Positions 59,850 to 64,000 of a DNA stretch of 64,000 nucleotides are shown here, piece after piece (position 1 is the first letter of the stretch; every line of letters begins with the position of its first letter). The stretch is taken from positions 8,615 to 72,614 of the forward strand of contig NZ_JAVQHL010000005.1 in the NCBI RefSeq assembly GCF_032670585.1. Direction: 5' to 3'. The notes below the pieces were generated by a model. It worked only from the letters and a program-made list of their open reading frames with translations, was not told where the DNA came from and ran no database searches. The position numbers and the translations under genes were made by a program. Origin of the DNA: Ostreiculturibacter nitratireducens. GTDB taxonomy: Bacteria > Pseudomonadota > Alphaproteobacteria > Rhodobacterales > Rhodobacteraceae.

Positions 59850-61679
59850 CTATTCGGCCACCGCCGACCGCAGGAGGTCGGTGATGCGCCGGACGCTCAC
59901 GCGCCTGTTGGCTCGCTCGGCGTCCTGGGTGTCGATCTTCAGGAAGGATTCGCCATAGCCCTGCACCACGAGGTTTTCGGGCGGCACCCCGAAATACTCG
60001 GTCAGCGCCAGGGCCACGGATTCGGCCCGACGGTCCGACAAGGCAAGGTTGATGGCAGGGCTGCCCACCGCGTCCGTATGGCCCTCGATCAGGAACACCT
60101 CCCGCGGGTTCCGGGCGATCATGTCGGTGATGAGCCCGCCAAGATCGGCGAGCGCGCGCGCCTGGTCGGGCTCGATGGCGGCGGAACCCGTATCGAAGGT
60201 GATCGCGTCGAGGTCGATCACCGGAACGAGGGCTCGCACCTCGGGGATCGCGCGCACCTGCGCCAGCGAGAATCGCCGGTCGAGCGCCGCCTCCCGCTCA
60301 AGCGCCGCCCGCAGGGCCTCTTCCCGCGTCATGCCAGTGTAGTCGGGCTGCGGCGCCGGACGGGGAAGCGCGCGGATATCGACCGGCTCCACCTCGTAGG
60401 TGTCGTCGATCAGGATCGTCTCGCGGCCATCGGCATCGTAGTGCACCCGGCGGATGACGCGCAGTTCCGGGTCACGGATGGTGACGATGCGGCTGCCGTC
60501 GTCGCGCGTGACCGTGGTGAGGGTCGAACCGTCGTCGAAGGTGCGCGTCTCGACCCGGCTGCCGGGCTGGCGCAGGAGCACGTTGTCGTCCTTCAGGACT
60601 TCATAGCTGCCATCGTCGCGGGTCACGACGACGCGGTCGCCCGAGCTCAGTTCGACTCGGCGGTTGTTGGAAAGCATCGCCCCGACGGCAACAGCGCCAA
60701 CGCCGATCAGGAGCGCCTTCTCGAAGTCGCTGAGACCGTCGCGCTTGCGTTTTTCCGTGACCGCAGCTCCGCTGACCGTCGTATCGAAATCCTCGGCGGA
60801 GGAGCGGGAAGTCTCCTCGGTGACGACTTCCTCGACCACCTCCGCTGCGGCCTCCTGCGCGGCCTCGTTGTCGATCACGGCAAGAGCCGCCGCCTCGGGC
60901 ACGACGCCCGCCGCCGCTTCTTCGGCCGCTGCCATCGGTTCCGCCGGTGTCGGCGCCTCGGCGTCGGCGGCTTCGGCATTGGCCGGGGCAGTCTCTTCGG
61001 CCGTCACTTCGGGCGCGGCCTCTGTCTGTTCCTCCGTTTCGGCGGGTGCGGCTTCCGCCGGTTCCTCTGCGGCAGCAGCCTCTTCTGCGGCTTTGGCCTC
61101 CGCTTCCGCGGCGGCAGCCTCTTCGGCGGCCTTTGCCTCGGCCTCGGCAGCGGCTTCCGCGGCGGCAGCCTCTTCGGCGGCCTTTGCCTCGGCCTCGGCA
61201 GCGGCTTCCGCTTCCGCCGCGGCAGCCTCTTCGGCAGCCTTTGCCTCGGCCTCGGCGGCAGCTTCCGCTTCCGCGGCGGCAGCCTCTTCGGCAGCCTTTG
61301 CCTCGGCCTCGGCGGCGGCTTCCGCTTCCGCGGCGGCAGCCTCTTCGGCAGCCTTTGCCTCGGCCTCGGCGGCGGCTTCCGCTTCCGCGGCGGCGGCCTC
61401 TTCGGCAGCTTTTGCCTCGGCCTCGGCGGCAGCTTCCGCTTCCGCGGCGGCGGCCTCTTCGGCGGCCTTTGCCTCAGCCTCGGCGGCCGCGGCGGCTTCA
61501 GCCTCCTCCTGCGCCTTCAGCAGCTCGTTCGCCGGATCGCCCTCCGCGCAGGGCGGCTCGGACCCATCCGAGCAAAGGATCGGCGCCCCAGCATTGCCTT
61601 CCTGCGCCGCAAGCGGCATCGGCATGATGAGAGAAAGGCTGGCCACGAGGGCGGTGGTCGTCTTAAGCATGGGGCGCAT
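59850..61679 (-). CDS. OmpA-family outer-membrane protein with Ala/Glu repeat region
   Basis: A 609-residue protein. Residues 1-25 are a signal peptide (ALVASLSLIMPMPLAAQ). Residues about 55-215 are tandem A/E/K repeats (unit AKAAEEAAAAEAEAAAEAE, 19 residues), then acidic linkers, one hydrophobic segment (EKALLIGVGAVAVGAMLS), a strand-rich region (RDDGSYEVLKDDNVLL) and the OmpA peptidoglycan-binding domain at the C-terminus (FDTGSAAIEPDQARAL, then EGHTDAVGSPAINLALSDRRA). The repeats could span the periplasm like a rod. ATG 61679 has AGGAG 7 bases upstream. Confidence 0.85.
   Translation of the reverse strand: MRPMLKTTTALVASLSLIMPMPLAAQEGNAGAPILCSDGSEPPCAEGDPANELLKAQEEAEAAAAAEAEAKAAEEAAAAEAEAAAEAEAKAAEEAAAAEAEAAAEAEAKAAEEAAAAEAEAAAEAEAKAAEEAAAAEAEAAAEAEAKAAEEAAAAEAEAAAEAEAKAAEEAAAAEAAAEAEAKAAEEAAAAEAEAKAAEEAAAAEEPAEAAPAETEEQTEAAPEVTAEETAPANAEAADAEAPTPAEPMAAAEEAAAGVVPEAAALAVIDNEAAQEAAAEVVEEVVTEETSRSSAEDFDTTVSGAAVTEKRKRDGLSDFEKALLIGVGAVAVGAMLSNNRRVELSSGDRVVVTRDDGSYEVLKDDNVLLRQPGSRVETRTFDDGSTLTTVTRDDGSRIVTIRDPELRVIRRVHYDADGRETILIDDTYEVEPVDIRALPRPAPQPDYTGMTREEALRAALEREAALDRRFSLAQVRAIPEVRALVPVIDLDAITFDTGSAAIEPDQARALADLGGLITDMIARNPREVFLIEGHTDAVGSPAINLALSDRRAESVALALTEYFGVPPENLVVQGYGESFLKIDTQDAERANRRVSVRRITDLLRSAVAE
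61131..61490 (-). repeat. 57-bp coding minisatellite in the OmpA-family gene
   Basis: Markers CTTTGCCTC recur at 61131, 61182, 61239, 61296, 61353, 61410 (one base changed) and 61467: one 51-bp step then steps of 57 bp. About seven units, each 19 codons (one 17), differ by only a few bases, so unit number can change without frameshift. Confidence 0.85.
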
Positions 61680-61849
61680 CAGCGAACTCCTGGAACTATT
61701 TCCGACCGATAATTACCCGAAGCTGGAGCAAGCGTAAGGGCATGGAATAACTTCCTCGTGACTGGCCGGGTCGACTTGCGGTTATCCGCCAATCCGGCAG
61801 GGCGCGATACACTTCGATCGCCCTCTTGCGGGGCGGAAGGTCTGCACTT

Positions 61850-62890
61850 ATGCGCAAAGCCATGCGAAGAGCCCCGCCCCGCCTCCTGACGCTCGTTGCC
61901 GCCGTGCTCGGAACGGCGGCCTTCCTGGCGGGCGGCTTGCCGCTTCCCCTCCTCCTCGGCCCGATGCTGGGCTGCCTCGTCTTCGCGCTGGCCGGAGCGC
62001 CCCTGAAGGGGATGGGCACGCTCGGCACCTTCATGCGCACCTTCCTTGGCGTGGCCATCGGCGCGACCGTCACGCCCGAATTCCTGCGAGAGCTTCCCTC
62101 GCATGGGCCGACGCTGATGATGGTTCCGGTCTTCGTCCTCGTCATCGGCGGCATCGGCTACCCGTTCTTCCGCCGCGTCATGGGTTTCGACCATCCGACC
62201 GCCTTCTACTCCGCGATGCCGGGTGGTTTGCAGGACATGCTGATCTTCGGCGAGGAGGCGGGCGGCGACGTGCGCGCGATGAGCCTTGTCCACGCCACGC
62301 GTGTCCTCGTGATCGTGACCGCGGCGCCGTTCCTTCTGACCTTCGTCTACGGCGCCAACCTGACACGGCCTCCCGGCGTCCCGTTCTCCGACGTCCCCCC
62401 GAACGAACTCGCGCTCATGGTCGCGGCGGGCCTTCTGGGCTGGAAAGGGGCGGAGCGGATCGGGCTTTTCGGAGCATCGATCCTGGGGCCGCTGATACTG
62501 ACCGCCATGTTGAGCCTCTCGGGCTTCATCAACCAGCGGCCGCCCGCCGAAATCATATGGGCCGCTCAGTTCTTCATCGGGATCGCGGTCGGGTCAAAAT
62601 ATGCCGGCATCACCGCCAGGGAGCTTCGCGTGGACGTTGGCGCGGGCTTCGCCTTCGCCGCGCTCCTCGCTCTGATCTCGCTCGGGTTCATCGAGGTCGT
62701 CCAGGTCGTCTCGGGCGCACCGTTCCTCGACGTGATGCTGTCGTTCCTGCCCGGCGGCCAGGCAGAAATGGCGGTGATCGCCATCGTCACCGGTGCGGAC
62801 GTGGCCTTCGTCGTCGCGCACCACCTTTTACGCATCTTCGTCGTGATCCTTTCGGCCCCGGTCATTGCCCGGTTGCTCGGGCCTCGCTGA
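61850..62890 (+). CDS. AbrB family membrane protein (duplicated ammonia-monooxygenase-like family)
   Basis: A 346-residue protein with about ten membrane helices in two repeats: LAGGLPLPLLLGPMLGCLV, then LGVAIGATVTPEFL in the first, and GVAVGSKYAGIT-like GIAVGSKYAG with FLPGGQAEMAVIAIVTGAD in the second. The motif YSAMPGGLQDMLIFGEEAG is characteristic. Often named AbrB or putative ammonia monooxygenase, though it is neither a known regulator nor an oxygenase; a transport role is more plausible. ATG 61850 is used. Its end overlaps the convergent LysR gene by 29 bp. Confidence 0.82.
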   Translation: MRKAMRRAPPRLLTLVAAVLGTAAFLAGGLPLPLLLGPMLGCLVFALAGAPLKGMGTLGTFMRTFLGVAIGATVTPEFLRELPSHGPTLMMVPVFVLVIGGIGYPFFRRVMGFDHPTAFYSAMPGGLQDMLIFGEEAGGDVRAMSLVHATRVLVIVTAAPFLLTFVYGANLTRPPGVPFSDVPPNELALMVAAGLLGWKGAERIGLFGASILGPLILTAMLSLSGFINQRPPAEIIWAAQFFIGIAVGSKYAGITARELRVDVGAGFAFAALLALISLGFIEVVQVVSGAPFLDVMLSFLPGGQAEMAVIAIVTGADVAFVVAHHLLRIFVVILSAPVIARLLGPR

Positions 62891-63761
62891 GGATCCAGTC
62901 GCGGAAGCTGCGGAAGGCGGCGATTTCCTCGCTGCGTTCGGGATAGTGCAGCGCGTAGGGCGTTCCCGTCACCATCGACCGGCGGGAGGCAAGGCGGAGG
63001 GTACCGGAGGCGAGTTCGCCACGGACAAGGATCTCGGGGACCAGAGCCACGCCAAGCCCGGCCCTCGCGGCGGCAAGCACCATGCCGAACTGTTCCATCC
63101 GGGCCCCCCTCAGGATCGTGATCGGATCGAGCCCCGCGTCGAGGAACCAGTCGAGCCAGAGATTGGGCCGCGTCGCCTGCTGGAGAAGCGGCAGCCGCGC
63201 CAGCGCCTCGTCCTCCAGGGGCTCGGCGCCCGGCAGGAGCGCGGCGGATGCCACGACGACGAGCCGTTCCTCGAGGAGCGTTTCGGACCTGATCCCCCGG
63301 CCCCGAGGCGCGCCCCGCAGAATCGCGAGGTCCCGCGGGTCGCGCTCGAAATCGAGGGGACCGAGCGTCGCGCTCATATCGAAGGTCACGTTCGGCGCCA
63401 GGGCGGCGAAGCGCGACAGGCGGGGGATCAGCCAGACGGCCGCGAAGGTCGGCAGCGAGGCGATGCGCAGCACGTCGCGATGGCCGCCGAAGGCCATGAC
63501 GGTCAGCGCGGCGGAATCGAGGTCTGCCAGAAGGCGCTCCGCCTCGGGAAACATCGCGCGGCCCGCGTCCGACAGAACGAGCCGCTGCCGCACCCGGTGG
63601 AAGAGCCGGACGCCCAGCCGCGCCTCGAGACTGCCGAGCGCCCGGCTGATCGCGCTCTGCGTGAGACCGAGAGCCGCTGCGGCGTGGGTGGCGGAACCTT
63701 CCCGAGCGGCGGCGCAGAAGGCCTGCAACTCTGGCAGGGTGGGCGTGTAGGCGTGGCGCAT
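62862..63761 (-). CDS. LysR family transcriptional regulator (GcvA-like)
   Basis: A 299-residue regulator. Residues about 8-65 are the helix-turn-helix (LQAFCAAAREGSATHAAAALG, LTQSAISRALGSLEARLG, given in parts). The rest is the effector-binding domain; PRGRGIRSETLLEERLVVVAS resembles GcvA-type members. It is divergent from glutaryl-CoA dehydrogenase with a perfect palindrome between them, so it probably controls that gene in response to glutarate or a related acyl compound. The effector is inferred. Confidence 0.88.
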   Translation of the reverse strand: MRHAYTPTLPELQAFCAAAREGSATHAAAALGLTQSAISRALGSLEARLGVRLFHRVRQRLVLSDAGRAMFPEAERLLADLDSAALTVMAFGGHRDVLRIASLPTFAAVWLIPRLSRFAALAPNVTFDMSATLGPLDFERDPRDLAILRGAPRGRGIRSETLLEERLVVVASAALLPGAEPLEDEALARLPLLQQATRPNLWLDWFLDAGLDPITILRGARMEQFGMVLAAARAGLGVALVPEILVRGELASGTLRLASRRSMVTGTPYALHYPERSEEIAAFRSFRDWILSEARATGQ

Positions 63762-63772
63762 GGGCTTCCGAC

Positions 63773-63793
63773 TTGATGAGAAATACTCATCAA
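63773..63793. promoter_or_regulatory. LysR operator palindrome
   Basis: TTGATGAG-AAATA-CTCATCAA, perfect 8-bp arms with a 5-base centre, 12 bp upstream of the LysR start and 75 bp before the dehydrogenase start. It contains the T-N11-A core expected of LysR sites. Confidence 0.75.
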
Positions 63794-63867
63794 CCTGTAA
63801 AGCCTATTCATTTGAAACGGGCAAGCCGACGCCTTAGAAATGCGCCAACCACGGAACGGAGAGACCC

Positions 63868-64000
63868 ATGCCCGCCCTGAAACCCAAGGACGCCCCTGAT
63901 CTTTCGCGCTTTGACTGGGAGGACGCCTTCCGGCTGGAAGAGCAGTTGTCCGAGGACGAGCGGATGATGCGCGACGCGGCGCGAAGCTATGCGCGGGAGA
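63868..64000 (+). CDS. Glutaryl-CoA dehydrogenase / acyl-CoA dehydrogenase, N-terminal fragment (cut by window edge)
   Basis: The first 44 residues of an acyl-CoA dehydrogenase: FDWEDAFRLEEQLSEDERMM then RDAARSYARE. The FDWEDAF-LEEQLSEDER wording is that of glutaryl-CoA dehydrogenase, which oxidatively decarboxylates glutaryl-CoA to crotonyl-CoA in lysine and tryptophan breakdown. ATG 63868 has GGAGAG 5 bases upstream. The divergent LysR gene and palindrome support regulated expression. Catalytic residues lie beyond the window. Confidence 0.78.
   Translation, partial: MPALKPKDAPDLSRFDWEDAFRLEEQLSEDERMMRDAARSYARE

Overview
The window reads as a high-GC alphaproteobacterial chromosome, most likely Rhodobacterales. 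Three things point there: a circularly permuted ssrA encoding the tag ANDNRAPVALAA, a trgA-trgB-cysK block like the tellurite-resistance loci known from Rhodobacter sphaeroides, and the cobA-DUF2849-cysI-cysH-DUF934-fpr sulfite-reduction operon beside an Lrp regulator. Apart from the first ~11 kb it looks like core chromosome.

Layout. 1-5.4 kb: the end of an HpaI-type aldolase, a BetB-type aldehyde dehydrogenase and an IlvD/Edd dehydratase (probably non-phosphorylative sugar-acid catabolism), convergent across a bidirectional terminator with an orphan Tat-exported peptide/opine-type binding protein. 5.8-11 kb: a phage-derived patch with a capsid gene fragment, DUF5681, a ParB-domain DNA methyltransferase, DUF2924 and a frameshifted large serine recombinase. 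It ends in an array of TTCCCTGTT repeats spaced exactly 22 bp, next to tRNA-Ser(GGA). 11.5-22.2 kb (minus strand): alaX, an MscS channel, cysK, trgB, trgA, cfa, photolyase, an aminotransferase-V protein and a methyltransferase, largely a stress/tellurite run with overlapping or abutting genes. 22.3-29.1 kb (plus): polyamine-type binding protein, ssrA, SnoaL-like, DUF1194, chrA, sspB, fumC and two small genes.

29.1-38.2 kb: a fluoroacetate-dehalogenase-like hydrolase, GSCFA protein, two tRNA-Val genes, a histidine phosphatase, an HU-like protein, lon with a sigma-32-like promoter, and two convergent Hint-domain paralogues whose stop codons overlap. 38.3-43.9 kb: tgt, a DUF59 protein, an IscA/SufA-type protein, tpiA, a DMT transporter and a P450 with a TTG start. 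43.9-49.3 kb: the Lrp regulator divergent from the sulfate-assimilation operon. 49.3-54.6 kb: an Ala/Glu-rich membrane protein, infC (apparently starting at ATA), a lipoprotein and a MacAB-like exporter.

54.7-64 kb: a secreted hypothetical, coxM/coxS-like subunits with a molybdopterin-binding protein and XdhC but no large catalytic subunit, DUF1203, an OmpA-family protein with a 57-bp coding minisatellite, an AbrB-family membrane protein, and a LysR regulator divergent from the start of glutaryl-CoA dehydrogenase with a perfect palindrome between them.

Functional links include tmRNA tagging (ssrA) with its ClpXP adaptor (sspB) 3 kb away and Lon nearby; sulfur flow from APS through sulfite and sulfide (cysH, cysI, siroheme from cobA, electrons from fpr) to cysteine (cysK); and molybdenum-hydroxylase maturation genes with their small subunits. 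All assignments are from reading the sequence; no database search was run.
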